Position numbers and translations under genes: made by a program. Source: Spirometra erinaceieuropaei (lineage: Eukaryota > Platyhelminthes > Cestoda > Diphyllobothriidea > Diphyllobothriidae). From it: a stretch of DNA of 64,000 nt. Numbering within the stretch: the stretch's first letter is position 1; each line of letters begins with the position of its first letter. This document shows, piece by piece, positions 45,862 through 58,934 of the stretch. The stretch covers positions 134,448 to 198,447 of the forward strand of contig CACRXP010000236.1 of assembly GCA_902702965.1 (NCBI GenBank), written 5' to 3'. Under the pieces are notes generated by a model. The model had not been told where the DNA came from and ran no database searches. It saw nothing but the letters and a program-made list of their open reading frames with translations.

Positions 45862-46224
45862 AAGGTATCGATTACTGTGTGCATACCTCCATCCCATCCG
45901 TTCTAAAAATTCTAACCAAATTCGCTACCCAAATACTACCACAACTATTTTCATAACTGAGATTTCTTCGTCAGTCTCGGTATAGTTATTTTACTGCCAT
46001 CTGGTGTGTGCACAAGAAAGGTCTTAAAAACTTACAGTCAACGACTCCCATATAAACCAACTTCGTTTTCAGTGGCCCAGGAGTCACTTTTAATTCCGGA
46101 AGGGTCCAGGCCTGAGCGTAGACCTACAAAATTCAATTACACATCTACCTGCCATCTAAACCGACTTCAAAAAGGCCTCCGACGGCGCTACTCTCCAACG
46201 TCTCCTTCGTAAACCGCGCAGCGT
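45862..46224. other. No gene recognised
   Basis: A 68-codon open frame at 46006-46212 (+) is not recognised. Confidence 0.4.
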
Positions 46225-46695
46225 AGGAGTTTGCGGACGTCCCTTTGTATAAACCCAAAACATTTTGGCTGGACGATCCCAGAGAGTGCATGTCGGGCGT
46301 CAGCAGTTCTCAGAGGTGACCGCGGTGAACGGCGTCCCACAGGGCTCTGTTTTCCTCGTTTTCATTAGTGACTGCGTCAGGGAACTAGACTGTAATGTCA
46401 TCCTGTTCATTTAGAACATCAAATTATGGAAATATGCTCACAATGCTGCAGACGAGAGCCATCTGCAAATAAACTTGGGCAAGCTGGAGGACTGGTTGAA
46501 TCGCCTCTTTATACCCTTCAGCGTATGAATGTGCGACGTTTTTCAATTTGACAACTGTAGAGTCTCCAGCCCGAGGGCTAGCTTTCTAAACGGTTCATCA
46601 TTGACACAAATTGACCGTCAGGAGAATTTGGGTCTGTGTCGACTACATCTTCAATCAAACCAACTCTGAACTGCACAAAGGTAACAAGGTCGGCG
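46225..46695 (+). pseudogene. CR1/jockey-like non-LTR RT fragment
   Basis: One frame reads GRSQRVHVGRQQFSEVTAVN, then GVPQGSVFLVFISDCVRELD, then a ruined F-A-D-D box (F-I-stop-N), then KLWKYAHNAADESHLQINLG and KLEDWLNR. It continues in another frame with FDNCRVSSPRASFLNGSSLT and QIDRQENLGL. These are palm and thumb blocks of a CR1/jockey-type RT in the right order. No endonuclease part nearby. Confidence 0.8.
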
Positions 46696-46769
46696 CAACT
46701 TCATTGCAACTCATCAGCTGACCCTATATGGTGATTGACAAAGACAACTTGGTATTATTTGATTATGTA

Positions 46770-47060
46770 GCCTCATCTCATGGACACAATACTTCTGGGT
46801 TGGAATTAGGGTTAGGGATTATGGTTAGGAGTTGAGGCTAGGAGTTGCGGATAGGGGTTACAGTTAGGGAGTATGACATCTATGTCTCAACCGCTCAACG
46901 TACAACCGTGCATTCCCAGCGGTTTCCTTCTGCATACAATTACTTGACCTCGTCGCCTGTGCGCCCCTCCGCCCCACCTGCAGAAACCCCTAACACCACC
47001 GGTTACGTATTACAGGTGGCTGAGGTTTGTTTACTTGAGGTGGTGCTATATAACCACATC
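46770..47060 (+). repeat. RepC repeat with telomere-like tract, copy 2
   Basis: A degenerate TTAGGG tract (about 46805-46870) is followed by CAACCGTGCATTC, CATACAATTACTTG and GTATTACAGGTGGCTGAGG in the same order as at 930-1262. Confidence 0.75.
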
Positions 47061-47064
47061 TGAC

Positions 47065-48310
47065 TAACAGCTTCTCAAAAATGTTAAAAACCTTCGTGCG
47101 GCTGCAATTATATGACACCACACAGGCATGGAGACCTCGGACTGTTAAGGCCTGTATTTTCTTCGAGATGGTCAAGAGACAGACGCCACAAATGACCAAA
47201 GGTCTGGGGACGGTGCTCTGTGAAAACAGACCGTCGGCCCTCAAGGTAGTTTTTCTTTCGTACAGGCAATCACGGGCTGAGCTGATACTAACCCTCCGCA
47301 AGTTGAACGGCCTGGAATGTTGCTTTATCCCCCAGTGATTTATTCCCTCAGGCTATCACGTACAATTTGCGGGGTCATTCCCCAACACTACGCACAGATG
47401 AAGTGAGGATCAACGGTCGTAAGGTTTTCCTCAGTAAAAAAAGTTGCTGCAGCGTGGTACTTCCTGCCAACTGATGTTGCTCTCTCCTCCTGTGGGACTT
47501 CATTTAATTGCAAACTCGACACCTATCAAGCTTCTCACCGCCAGCCACAAACTTCCACATAACCGGTCATCGAAGTTATGTATGGCTATACTACTTTTAG
47601 TAAGTGAGCAGACGTTTATGTTTACTCATTTTCTACAGTAGTCAAGTGCTTGCTCTTAGCATTCGACTAAGCGAATATTCACTTTTCCAATTTGCCTTGC
47701 TTATTGATGATTTTCATAGGCACTTTTTAACCAATAGAAAGTTTAAAGGTGTTCAACTGTCTTCCCCTTAGTAAAACTGAACTGAACGGAACCCAGTAAT
47801 GACTATTGTGGCTTCTCCTTCCCTTTTAGGAAATGCTTCTTAATTCTAATCTCGCAATCGATTTCTTTCCAACTACAAACCGATTTTCGTCCTTGGGCGA
47901 AAATAAATGAGAAAAATCTGCCTACTTAGGATCACACAGTAAGCCATACGGCTTCTACTCACGAAACTTTACCATGAATACCACCAGACCGAATGTTATC
48001 TGTGCTGCTGTACTTTACACACAACACATTTGGTCGGAGTATTTGGGTAGATATCTATCTTAGCAGGACTTCAAGTGCGGCATTACATACAGAGGCGTTT
48101 AATCTTGCTTTAAGTATAAGAAAGTTAGTATTAAAAATTGTGGTTTCTGTTTGTCGAGGTCGCACTCTTTTAGGACTCTAGCGCTTTATGTAAATACCTC
48201 GGTTTGATTTTACGAACGAACAAACCGGTGATCGGTAAAATGCTCTCAGAGTCAAAAGTATGCTTACCGCTTCACCCTCCTCCTTTTAAGAATTTGACTT
48301 ACAATTAATC
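47065..48310. other. No gene recognised
   Basis: Open frames of up to 103 codons without recognised domains. Confidence 0.4.
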
Positions 48311-48424
48311 AATAGGTGCTGCTGGCAGAGCTGACTCCATCAAAACTCGGCAGTGAAGGTTGGATTTTAATTCATGACAGCAATGGCAGGCTTAGGTACA
48401 GTCAACACTGTAACCACCTGGCCA

Positions 48425-48545
48425 ACGATGGTCCGTTCCTCACAGCTCATGTGGTTGGAGTGTTGGATGTACCCCAACCTTGCCCTTACTATCGTGGGTT
48501 CGAATGCCACCGAGGCCATCAAGTTTTTCACCACTGGGTCAAATT
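48425..48545 (+). repeat. Decayed tRNA-like SINE fragment
   Basis: CAGCTCATGTGGTTGGAGTG, then TCGTGGGTTCGAATGCCACC and TTTTTCACCACTGGGTCAAA: head, B box and tail of the SINE that forms the fold-back elements at 3415 and 62691. Confidence 0.7.
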
Positions 48546-48549
48546 AACC

Positions 48550-49869
48550 ATAACTAACAATCTAATCGCATTACTCTGTTACCGGACTTTAGTTAAAGGC
48601 CAAAAACAGGCGTTTTCTATAGATTTGCAATATTTCGCCTATCTTAAGGTTGAGAATACTATGCACAAAATTCGGGCGATTTCTTTCAACTGACGACGGT
48701 CAGGAGCACTCCTTTACCTTCGGAGCTCGAAGGCTCCGAACTCTGCTTCTGGTGTTTCTAAAATATTTTTAAAACGAGGACACAGCACCAGTCTAGCTTC
48801 CGAAAATAGAGAAGTATAGTGAGAAAACTACGTCCAAAAAGACTAGGCTTTACACCTTAGTGCTCGAGCTGATGTGGCGACAGAAAAGTGGGCGAAGGCA
48901 CCCACGAAGGTTTGCATTGTAGTAGACCTAAGCACTTTTGCGCTGGTCAGTGGTTTTCCCCACACGCGTTCTTTCAATGTGAATATATGTTCCGCTTCTG
49001 CTTTACATTGGCTAGCGCCTCTTGCAGTTTTCACCCAATTGCCAACCTATAAGACGTATCGGCCAATACGGGAGAGGCGCATTGTCCATTCGCATTGCGT
49101 TGATTGGCCGCCGCGGCGTGACGGGCATCTTCACTGCGGCATCGTATGCAAACAGTTCATAATTTTAATTATCACCTTTTCGAAGCCAACCGATTACAGG
49201 GATGGTTGGTACAGGTAGCGGGAGCTTTTTTGTGAAGCACATTCTCGGTTTACGATCAAAGGGATTGCCCACAGACTTGACGGGCAGGACAGAGGAGAGC
49301 CTCAGCTCAGGTGGGTTACGGCTAGGAGGCCTACCTGATTTTTATGATTCGGGGAACATAAAACTGCTACGGTGAAAATTAATATGTCGCATTTTGGAGA
49401 GTGATAGTCATTCTAGTAGCTGTTTGTACATTTGAACGATAGCCTGGGTGACAAAAGTGACAATTAAGGGTTAGGTAATCTCAAAACTTTGTTATTGCAA
49501 GTTATTTTTTCAAAAAATGATTAAATTCATTCACGCGGTTTTCGTGTAGTTATTTCCTGTTGCTGCAGTGAGAAAAGGACGATCGGTAAACATTTCACCT
49601 CAGAATTCATGTTGTCCCCAGAACCGTCCGATCTGTTTAATAAATCTGCGCAGATTCCACATTACTGTACTTCACTCTTGTTAGCTAGCACTACCCGTGA
49701 TAGGTCGACATATATGAGTGCGACCTTAGAATAATTTTTCATTTCTGACGTTCCGCCCTAAAGTGACGGGAGCAGTCCCAAGTTTCTCCTTCTGATATCT
49801 ACAGATGGCTGAATGGCTGATGCAATTGCATCCGTTAAGTTGTTCTACTTTATGTTTAGGTCTAAGTAT
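48550..49869. other. No gene recognised
   Basis: A 114-codon open frame at 48874-49218 (+) has no recognised domain. Confidence 0.4.
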
Positions 49870-50290
49870 CTGAGTATCAGTGTGCTCCCCAAACGGGCCG
49901 CGTGGTAGATGCGATGGGACAATACGATGGCCAGATCGGATTCTGGCAGGCTTTATCAGAATTACACAACATAACCGATGCCAACATTTTGGGGCGCGAT
50001 AGTAGACCCGGTTGCCAGCAGACGTCGCGCACACCGGGACGCTGCAATCCCCCACTGTTGTTGTTGGTCAAAAACTTGGTTATTTGTTGTATGGACCAGG
50101 GGGTGTGGGGTGGAGCGCCAAGGTGCGGGTTCGACCGTGCCATCCGCCTGCGCTCTTTCCCGCTTCCGGTCTTCTTGACTCTGTCTTGACACCGGGTCCA
50201 TGCGGGTGGGGAGAGGAGAGTGCGGTAGATGCTATGCAAGTCTACCATTACTATAAACTCAATTTTCGCACAAGTCACCGTACCTGCTCC
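49870..50290 (+). repeat. RepB dispersed repeat
   Basis: Shares GTGCGGTAGATGCTATGCAA and the GTCTACCATTACTATAAACT stretch with 11345-11385 and, inverted, with 62155-62200. Confidence 0.5.
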
Positions 50291-51147
50291 ACCTTGCTAT
50301 GGAACGCACGGTGGACATCGTCGGCAACAACGGTCGAACTGTCTTGTATTAGTACATTTTATATCAGTTCGAAATTGAAAAATTCTCCCTAAACTGTCTT
50401 CCTACAGTGTCCGTATGTCAGCATCTAAGGTTAGGAACGGCTGTGTGTAGACCTCCCCTGACCTATGGCGTAGGACCACCTGTAATACATACAGGAACGG
50501 TGGACTTTATGAAAAGAGCCTTTCAAAAGAAGAAACATGAAGTTCTCAGGCAGGCGAAGAAGGAAAAATCGTGTTTGCATCGTATGTTTGTTGTAATTGA
50601 CAAGGAACTGTCTTTGTCGTGGGATAGTCACACTCGGTTCCAAACTTGTAATGCAACAAGGGAATATTGAACGAAACTCGTGCAATTTAAGGGTTTGCAG
50701 AAGAAACGCACTCGTTAAAAGCCCAGGCACGCGTATTTTGCCGATACTATGCCGCTGCATGACATAGCCGCGATGGATTCGGCTCCTCAGTGGGTCCCCC
50801 AACATTTCCCGACTGCTTCCTGGCAGACACTCCAGTTTACAAACTGTTGTTTTTCATTTCCTCAGAAAGTAACTGCGAACTTGGAGTAGGTCATTATATA
50901 CTAAGGTCTACAGGCGCAGACCGAAATTGTTTTCTCCAAAATCCAATGGAGTGATGCGTGCACATTTATGTAGGAAGGCGCTGAAGTATTTCGGCTAGAA
51001 ACTCCAGACACTAGACAAGAATAGAGCAATAGGACGACTTTAATGAAGAGTTTTATCGTGTGCTGCTATCTTCGAAATGTCAGGATAAAGTACTTTGTGA
51101 GTGAAAGTCTTACCCTTCAAGAACTGTCTTTGCTTTATTCACATCAG

Positions 51148-51647
51148 GAGAACAAAGGACTGTACAGAAAAGACATCAAGTGACTGGTGATGTCCAGGGT
51201 ACCGAAAGTGGAAGCATACTTCCACCAGCCAGCCAGACATTTGGCCAGCGGTTGGCCGATCTTTACTTAAGAGGGAATACACTGCATCAGGAGATGTTCC
51301 CCACAACCCAGTCAACTCTTGAAGAGGAAGAGGAACGGACGGCGGTTGCCAGAGAGGCGGGAAAGTGCGAGGAGAGAATGCGAACAAAGCGTGAAAAGAT
51401 GACCCATCAGCAGTGGCTTGTTCAAGGTCCTTTCGGCAATGACAGTAGAAGTGAGAGGAGGGAGGAGTGGGAGCTGGGGGAAGGTGAAATGGACTGCACG
51501 GTCGACACCAGACGGAGACGTAAGCGGCGAATACTGTTCAGCAAACAACAAACCTACGAGCTGGAGAGACGTTTTCGTGAACAGCGCTATCTCTCGGCGG
51601 CTGAGCGAGAACAAATGGCCAGACTAATCAATCTTACACCCAACCAG
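51148..51647 (+). CDS. NK-2 class homeobox gene, exon with homeodomain residues 1-44
   Basis: DNA-binding transcription factor of the nucleus. The frame is open from 51105; an acceptor (CTTTATTCACATCAG) at 51147 is the likeliest exon start. An in-frame ATG at 51294 could instead be the initiator, giving a 288-residue protein with the second exon. Before the homeodomain lies an Arg/Glu-rich stretch. The homeodomain begins at 51516 ([20 protein letters not shown]) and runs to Gln44, whose codon ends at 51647, followed by the donor GTAGGT. Phe8, Leu16, Phe20 and the [20 protein letters not shown] block are typical of the NK-2 class. The Q44/V45 intron position is found in several homeobox classes. 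Residues 45-60 are at 60420. Which NK-2 subfamily it belongs to cannot be settled by eye, so no symbol is given. Confidence 0.9.
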
Positions 51648-52102
51648 GTAGGTAAAATTTACTGTTCATTCAGTATTGTGTCAGTTATGATAGTGGTCTC
51701 GCGACAGGCATCCTGAGAGATCTAGACACGCAGGTTGGGTCTTTCAGATCCCATAAGAAACCTGTTAGAAGTAGTGAGCGATATTCTTGGGTTTTGTTAA
51801 CTTTAATATCGTTGTTATTTCCTCCCCAGGCCCTGAAGTAACAGGGTCTAGTCATGGTTGCGTAAATTCTAATGGACAGCGACTGCAACAGATCTTCATT
51901 TATAGACTAGTACGTGTCAAAATTATATGGGACATTTATTACAAGCACGTGTCCGGTGGACGTTCAAAGTGGCTACTGATCTCGACTACTACATTCACAC
52001 CTCCCCCTGAAAAGCTCGTCGCCTCCTCGATTACTGTGAGAACTCGTGTTTCCAGCCATCGCGAATTATGACTAATAGGCCGATCGAAACCGACTGAAAA
52101 AC

Positions 52103-52265
52103 GAGCTCGTGGTTCAGTAGATAGGAGAATTGGACTTATAACCAACAGGTCGTGAGATCAAGCCTCAGGTGTTCCACACGTCGAGGCTGCGTATGACTGG
52201 CTGACGATGGCTAATGAGCCAGAAACAGCTATTCCAGTCTCCATTGTCTTGGTCGATAATGTCAT
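52103..52265 (+). repeat. SINE-2, near full-length
   Basis: Head GAGCTCGTGGTTCAGTAG, anticodon-like ATTGGACTTATAACCAAC, B-box-like GTCGTGAGATCAAGCCTC, then GACTGGCTGACGATGGCTAA and a diverged tail. Older than the pair at 27.5-28.1 kb. Confidence 0.8.
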
Positions 52266-52908
52266 ACTGGACCGCGTGTTAGGATGACACCCGCTACGGG
52301 GAAAGCTCATTTTGTCAAATACCCTGGAGCAATACTTTTCGTCCCATAATTATGTCACCCTATGCGACTAACTGTGAAGGTTTTAGGTAGGTGCTGCATG
52401 ACAAATCGGGGTACTCCTCGTTCGCCCTGCAATCACAATAAATCAGCGGATGCGTCTTGAAATGGCTCTACTGACAGTCTACAGATTGCGAGTCATCGCC
52501 TCATAGGATACGAGGAAAACGGAGGTTAGAGGAATCTGAATGCAAACTTCATGTCGAAGAATGGCCCGCTGACGATGACAAACAAGGAAGGAACTGTCGC
52601 TTTGTTTGTCAATGGGACAGGAACAGTCATGAACAGGTGTCACCTCTATTATAGGGCGTATCACTTTTCTGTTCGTTAAATGGTACGAAGTCCGGTCGTC
52701 GGTCCAGATTCCTTAACCTTCTTTTGAATAGTTGTGCCTCTTTTTTTGCCCCTTCCTTCCCTTTAGAGTAATAGGTCCCTAATTAGCAGGGGCTTCTTGT
52801 CTGAACTTTCTTAGAAAGCTTGCTAAAATAGAATACTGAAAAGGGGGAATGAGCACATAGTTATAAAGTTTGCTGCGATATAGGTATAAATCACCCAAGA
52901 AGGAGAAA

Positions 52909-53053
52909 CGATCGCTAGAACGAGGGCTTTATTCGGCTGACGTTTCGGATTCCTGATTGAACACATAATCGGAGACCGTGGCAGATCGCTTAATGATAGA
53001 TTCGAGCAGGAATCCGAAACGTAAGACGAACGAAGTTCCTGTTCCAGTGATCG
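52909..53053. repeat. Palindrome made of Penelope-end motif
   Basis: Arms 52909-52955 and about 53007-53053. The right arm reads CAGGAATCCGAAACG onward to CCAGTGATCG, as in the ends of Penelope copies; the left arm is its complement. The loop is about 50 nt. Confidence 0.7.
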
Positions 53054-54005
53054 TGTCCCCATCTTCACGACTACCTCCTGGGACGCCTCTCTTCGTTTCT
53101 ATCGACAAACCACTTAAATTATGATGCTTAAGTAGGTATTCTACTCAGCAATGGAGCTATTTTTTTCTGCGCACCCAAATGGTACTTGCTAGTCCATTTT
53201 CATCGCACCCACCCGCGCCAGCGTACAGTTTTCCTGAAAACAAAATAATGAGGCTCAATAACGTTCATTTCGACTTTTGAAATATGCGTACCTTTGAGTG
53301 ACCAAACCTGAACAAACCAACTGGCTGCTTTCGTAGATCCTAGCATTGTTTTTTATCCGTGTCGGTAGGGAAATATTTTACGGTAGTGAAGCGTTTTACG
53401 ATGAACTGATTTACACCTGCTCTCCAATCAGTCCTAAAATAAAAAAACCGTTTTGCTAATGACCACTTAAGAGGGAGCGTGTGAGCTTATTTCAGAAAAC
53501 GATAGAATTCCTCTCCAGAATGCTCCAAACTTCACTGACCAGCGCAAAAATACGAGGTCCATTGTTATAGAAATCAGCAATCGGTTAATTTTAAACTGAC
53601 AGTTTATTGGTCATTGGGAGGGATCGATGCCATTAAATAAGCACAAAAAATAAAAAGGAAAATTCGTTTAATTCGAATAAACAATCAGTCTTCTGGACTA
53701 GAGCTGAAAAGTACCCATTGGTTATCGCAAAGTAGCATATGGTGTCCGAAGTTGCTAAGTCCGTTGTTTTATCTGTGGTCAGTTTGAGTGAGGGTCACAT
53801 ACCAGACAGCGAGTTTACTTGATGTGCGTGGCTTAGAGGCATGAGTTGATGGAAATAGGAAAATAAACATTACTGTCTCTTAGAATAAGATGAACCGCCT
53901 CCCACGTAAGCATAAAATTGGCCGTATCCATGTTTCGGGGAAATCGCTCTGAAAACAAGTGATAACGAATTCCACAATTTTACACTTTTCCCAAACTCCT
54001 CCCAG

Positions 54006-54167
54006 CGAAGGCCAGAAAGACTGCTTGGATCCTCCGCAGGCTTCTTTACACGACGGCTCGTTGGACTTGGGACGCAGTTACGAAGTTACGTTCAGTAATG
54101 TTTCAGCGATTCCTCCGAGGAGTCCTGAAGATGTTAACCCAAACTACAGCCATATTCAGATGTATCC
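54006..54167 (+). CDS. Weak candidate exon inside the homeobox intron
   Basis: CTTTTCCCAAACTCCTCCCAG precedes 162 open nt ending TATCC/GTAAGA, a symmetric phase-2 exon. It encodes a Ser/Asp/Pro-rich stretch with DPPQASLHDGSLDLGRSYEV and an NVS site. It cannot belong between the two homeodomain exons because the phase is wrong and it would split the homeodomain. It may be an exon of a nested gene or chance. Confidence 0.25.
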
Positions 54168-55034
54168 GTAAGAATCTCCAAACATTCAGCACCTTTATTT
54201 CTCGAAATTAGCTTTTTTATTCAGGACGCGTTTTTATGCTTTTTCCTTGAATTAACGATATTCAAGCCATACCGGATGGGTCACTGAGTGTACCGTTCAC
54301 GATTTGCCAACTTACGATGACACTTTAGTGGTACTTCAAAATAAATGGCCGCCGCCAGCTTGTAGTACTAAATCCCTTCTTATCCCACAAAACGATATTC
54401 CACGTTCAACAACGTAGAGAATATCAAAGCACTCAGGCATGTCTTTACGAGGCCCGTTGACTGGTGTTTTGAGATGCCTTGCAGCCCAGCAAGGGCAACT
54501 TGTGTTAAAACTAAATTTATTTTGATGACCTTGCTCACAACTGCGTAGTAAGTACACGGGACTTGCAACCTCACCCGGAAATCATGATCCGGACACGCTT
54601 CATGCTGTAATTCACGCGGTGTGTCGGCGAGCCTATGTATGTGATTTTCCTGTTGTCTTTATTTAACTTTTTATTCAATTTATGTAGAGCTGCAGACGGA
54701 AAAAACACTGTGGGCCGGGACAGTGGCCAGTCCAGGGTTTTTTACGCCTTCGTCTGCCAGCCATGACAAAACTGGCAGATGGAGGCAGGCTGATGGAATT
54801 TCAGTTCAATGACCCTCCTTCCCTAACGGTTGCACTTTATTCACGGAACCACTGCGCAGTGTCTATGCGAATACTTGCATTTTAAATCGTAGATATGCCC
54901 GTCTAAAAAGACGTAGCGACTGCTGACTCAGTCCGCCCTGCCTTCATTTAGCCACCTGCGCTATTGGTCCCCGCGCGATCCAGTTATTTTCGCCTATTCA
55001 TGTTTCGGCAAGATCCTATTTTGTGGCAGTGTCT

Positions 55035-55130
55035 GTTTGGAGTTAGGAGTTGGGGTAGTGGTTGGGACTAGGGTTTGGGCTGGGGCTTGTTTACTGCAGG
55101 TGCGGCGGCGAAATAAGATCTGACCCATGG
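55035..55130. repeat. Telomere-like tract in a dispersed repeat
   Basis: Degenerate GGTTAGG-like sequence followed by TTTACTGCAGGTGCGG and CGAAATAAGATCT. Partner of 38345-38460 in opposite orientation for the tract. Confidence 0.55.
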
Positions 55131-57194
55131 TTCGTACCGTTAGAGTCAACGCTTACCTTTTCTGAGTAGTCAAATCAATCGTTGAGCACCAATTCCCCCT
55201 TATATTTGTAGACAAAGCATCGAAATTGCACGCAGTGATCTCCGATAGGCAGGGCTCTTTAAGGACATTGCTCACTAAATGCTCAGTCAACCCACTGCGG
55301 TTCCTTAATACTCACAAAAGTATCGGGGTCATTCTGAGGGTATACGAAGAACATGCAAAAGACCCATTCAGGCAAGCTGCCGTGCCTATTGGTCCAAGAA
55401 AATATTGCCTAGACAAAACAGAGCTTAATTAAGGAAATATGCTATATATAAACACAACATATCTTGCATTTGCCTATCATCTTACGGTTTCATAAGTGCA
55501 GATAAGTTTTCCAACGATATCTGCGATGCGCAGGCGGTGTAATAGGCCACATTCATCGAGATTTTGGACCATTTTACTGGATGGTATTCGATCTTAGAGT
55601 CATAGCAACCCGTACCGCGCTCACATATTGAAAAACGGCAGTTGAAGTGAGGGCTTACACTAAGCATAATTTTCGGCAAGGGTGTGGGCTGTAACCCCCT
55701 TGAGAGGACCGTAATTAGCCACAAACCCAGCGTCAACCATGACCATGCCTTCAAGAGGAAATCTTCAGCTCGTACGCATTTAGTGAAAACTCGGACGTAA
55801 TCATAACCTTAAGTCAAGGCATAAAAACCTCGCCCTAATCCTAATCACTAGAATAGCCCAACTCACGCCACTTCTAATCGACGCTCAAGCTCCAACCTTA
55901 AACTCCAAACGGGCAAAATTCGGCAAATTCGCATCCTGCATAACCTCTATTACAACCTCCTGCCAGGCAAACCGTTATGAAGCACATCCAACTACGCGAG
56001 GTAAGAAGATAGGCTCTTGAGCAACCACCCAGGGGGGCTTACATACTCCAACCTTACCTGGTTGTCAACTACACTAGGCAAGAGGGGTTCAGTTTTCCAC
56101 CTCTGAAAGGGAGTTTATACGATTTTTCCGTCGTTGGTCCGGAACCTTAGGAAAATTCTGTCGATTTTCGCACTTCTTTGACCGACTCCCCGAAGCGGCC
56201 TCCCCTAGCTGTGTCGAAAGCGTCCGACCTGCACGTGACGAAAGTACTGATTGGCCAGTCGCAAGAGCGGAACAATAGCTCCGGCAGACAGCACGACGAA
56301 GTTCATTTCAAGCTCTATGCCTAACTTGTTGGTGAATTTGAGCTCTGCAAACGACAGAATCGGCATTTTGGAAGACCGTTTATCCCCCCGGGCGCCCTGC
56401 AGTGGTCTAGACAGATGCGTGCCAGCGTGCGTCCCTCCTGTGACAGCTGATGCAGGTTTGTAACAAGGTCAACAGGCGGGTAAGCGTTTGGAGAGCTTAC
56501 GGGCATGGCACTTCCGGACAGTTGCTGTCGGTGTAGAAGCTGGAGGCACAGACGTACTCGCAGCACTTGAAAAGACTTGGAATGCAGGTCAAGTGCGAGG
56601 ACAGTCACAGCACCATCACAGCTGCCACACACACGTACACACTTCAGGCGGCTGTTCACCAGGGTAACCAAAGCTGGACTAGGTCAGCTTGTAACCCCCA
56701 CGGTTTGGCGTGTTTTAATCTGTGATTGGAATGAACCTGCGGTCCTGTTCGGACGTGACTTGCAATTTCAGAAACATTCTGGTGGGCCATCCGCTAACAT
56801 TGGCTGACTCTGGCAGCTAGTCCTAAACTTAATGCGGGCTTTCGACTGCAACAAGGCCGACCCTGTTGCGTTATGTGTCATCTTACCTCACCATATACTA
56901 TTTTATTTAAGCGCCTTGATTTTCCGACAGATTTTCTGGTGGGCGTGAAGCATGTCGGCTCTATTCACTGGGAGACAGCATGAGGGCTTCTGATCGCTTC
57001 TAAATACCTATATAAAATTGGAATTAACGTCAATTACATAGAAAGACACCTCTGAAGCGCGTTAGAGACCATCTGATTCAACCAGAATTCTAAAAAAATA
57101 AGTAAGTATTCTTACGACTTTTCCCTTGGACCCCAAGATTTATTCACCCATTAATGAATAGCACCTTTTTCCAGAAGGTCTGGAGGGAAATTTT

Positions 57195-57344
57195 AGTTGA
57201 TCAGAAGAAGAAGCGATCGCTGGAACAATGGCTTTATTCACCTGACGTTTCGGATTCTCTCTTGAATCCATCATCAGAGAGAATCCGAAACGTCAGGCGA
57301 ATAAAGCCATTGTTCCAGCGATCGCTTCTTCTTCTGATCAACTA
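57195..57344. repeat. Near-perfect palindrome made of Penelope-end motif
   Basis: Left arm 57195-57261 and right arm 57277-57344 match with only about one mismatch around a 15-nt loop (TTGAATCCATCATCA). The right arm holds GAATCCGAAACGTCAGGCGA and CCAGCGATCG. The reverse strand across the loop reads CTCTGATGATGGATTCAAG, completing the hammerhead-like core. Confidence 0.9.
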
Positions 57345-58850
57345 GTTCCTGGAACTCGCATTTTCGCTTTTATCGGAAATTTCAGCACTCCAACGAGCGG
57401 CATGATTGTTAAATTTGTTCCAACTCCTGCTAGGCCCTCTCGCACAACGGACAAATATTCCATCCTGCCTATCATCAATGAAGTTAAATTTTCTCTGACT
57501 AATTTCCACATAAAACGCCCTATCCACCTCGGCGAGCCTGTCGGAATATCCGACCGGCAACCCACGCTTGCTTGTCACCCTTCAAACCCGGTTTCACCTA
57601 GGTTTCTTCCTACTAGTACGCCAAAAGTATGGATGAGTAAAGATAGTTAGTAATTCGACAGGACGTCGAGAGGCTTGTCGACTTATGATCACAGTAAATT
57701 CTATTTTGGCTGAAACTGTAGCTATCTTAAACTATTCATCCCGTGAAATATTGGGAAACGAACGCTTCAGCGAGCGAGTATTCAGGAATAACTGCAAACA
57801 GAAACGTCACCAAGCGAATGAGCGTTGTTCATAAAAGCATTTTTCCCGTCCCGTAGCTGCAGAAAAAGATGACTTTGTGCGACAGCTGTAAAAGCGGGCC
57901 GACCTCCGGAGGTGAGGAGGATGCATGTGAGAAGTCCGGCTCGTCTGGTGGACCAGCAGAGTATTCTGACATTCGCAGATCACGACTACGCCTTTATTAT
58001 ATCACAAAACAACTTAACCAACCCCGGCTCCTGGAGCAGGTCGAGAGATGCACCCGTTTTCTTCAACCTCTTGCAATATCTCGGGGACCCAGCATCCCCT
58101 AAAAGCTCTAGACTGCACATACTTAAATTTTTACACAGCCGTCTTGCAAAAAAGTGGCCGAGAATGTCATTATCACAGTCGTAGAAATATCCGTACGACA
58201 CAAATCAAAAACTCTCATGAGCATGTACACTTTGATTGAGCAGTTTCGACTAAAAGCAGACAGAGCCCTCTGTCTATTTCGTCTTTGTATGTACGCATTG
58301 CTCCTGAAAGATCTAGCTTGGCACTATTACATTTCCGAAGGTTAGGAAATAATATTCGACAATTTTTTCGTCCGGCTAACAAAGTGAAGTTGTAATTAGG
58401 TTAGTGTATGCTCACTGGTCAATCATTTTTTTGTTTGAGTCGTCTTACATAGTCGGAGACAGAAAGGAAAGGACGCGGACTTATTGCTCTTTGCTCGGCT
58501 CGATTCTACGTCCCCTGGGTATGGAAAATCTTCCACCCCACACAACCCCAATTTACAGTTATACTTTATATTCCATGTTTTGGTACAAAATGGAGTGGTC
58601 AGTTGGGCCAGCGATTATGCAGAACTGGGCGAGGACATTTGAAGGCTTTAATGGGAACAGGGAGACGAGGACCACAACATTTGTTCGCGAAGAGAAAACA
58701 GCTACTGTATAAACGCCAGGGTGGACTTCCAGTTAGGCCATCAATTGGCAATCCGACCGTCGCGAATGATATTCATAGTGTGCCCTATCGCATGATGCGA
58801 GTTGTTTATAACGATGGAACACCGGCGCAGCGTCTACAGCCTCCCCCTCC

Positions 58851-58873
58851 TCTTCTTCTTCTTCTTCTTCTTC
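58851..58873. repeat. (CTT)n microsatellite
   Basis: Seven CTT units after a C-rich run. Confidence 0.85.
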
Positions 58874-58934
58874 GCCCGTCTAAGCCGAATATCACAACGG
58901 AGTCAGGAAGACCGGGGGTGGGATCGGTTGCAGT

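Noticed and set aside
48316..48693. 125-codon protein
   Set aside because: It overlaps a decayed tRNA-like SINE and shows no domain or splice support.
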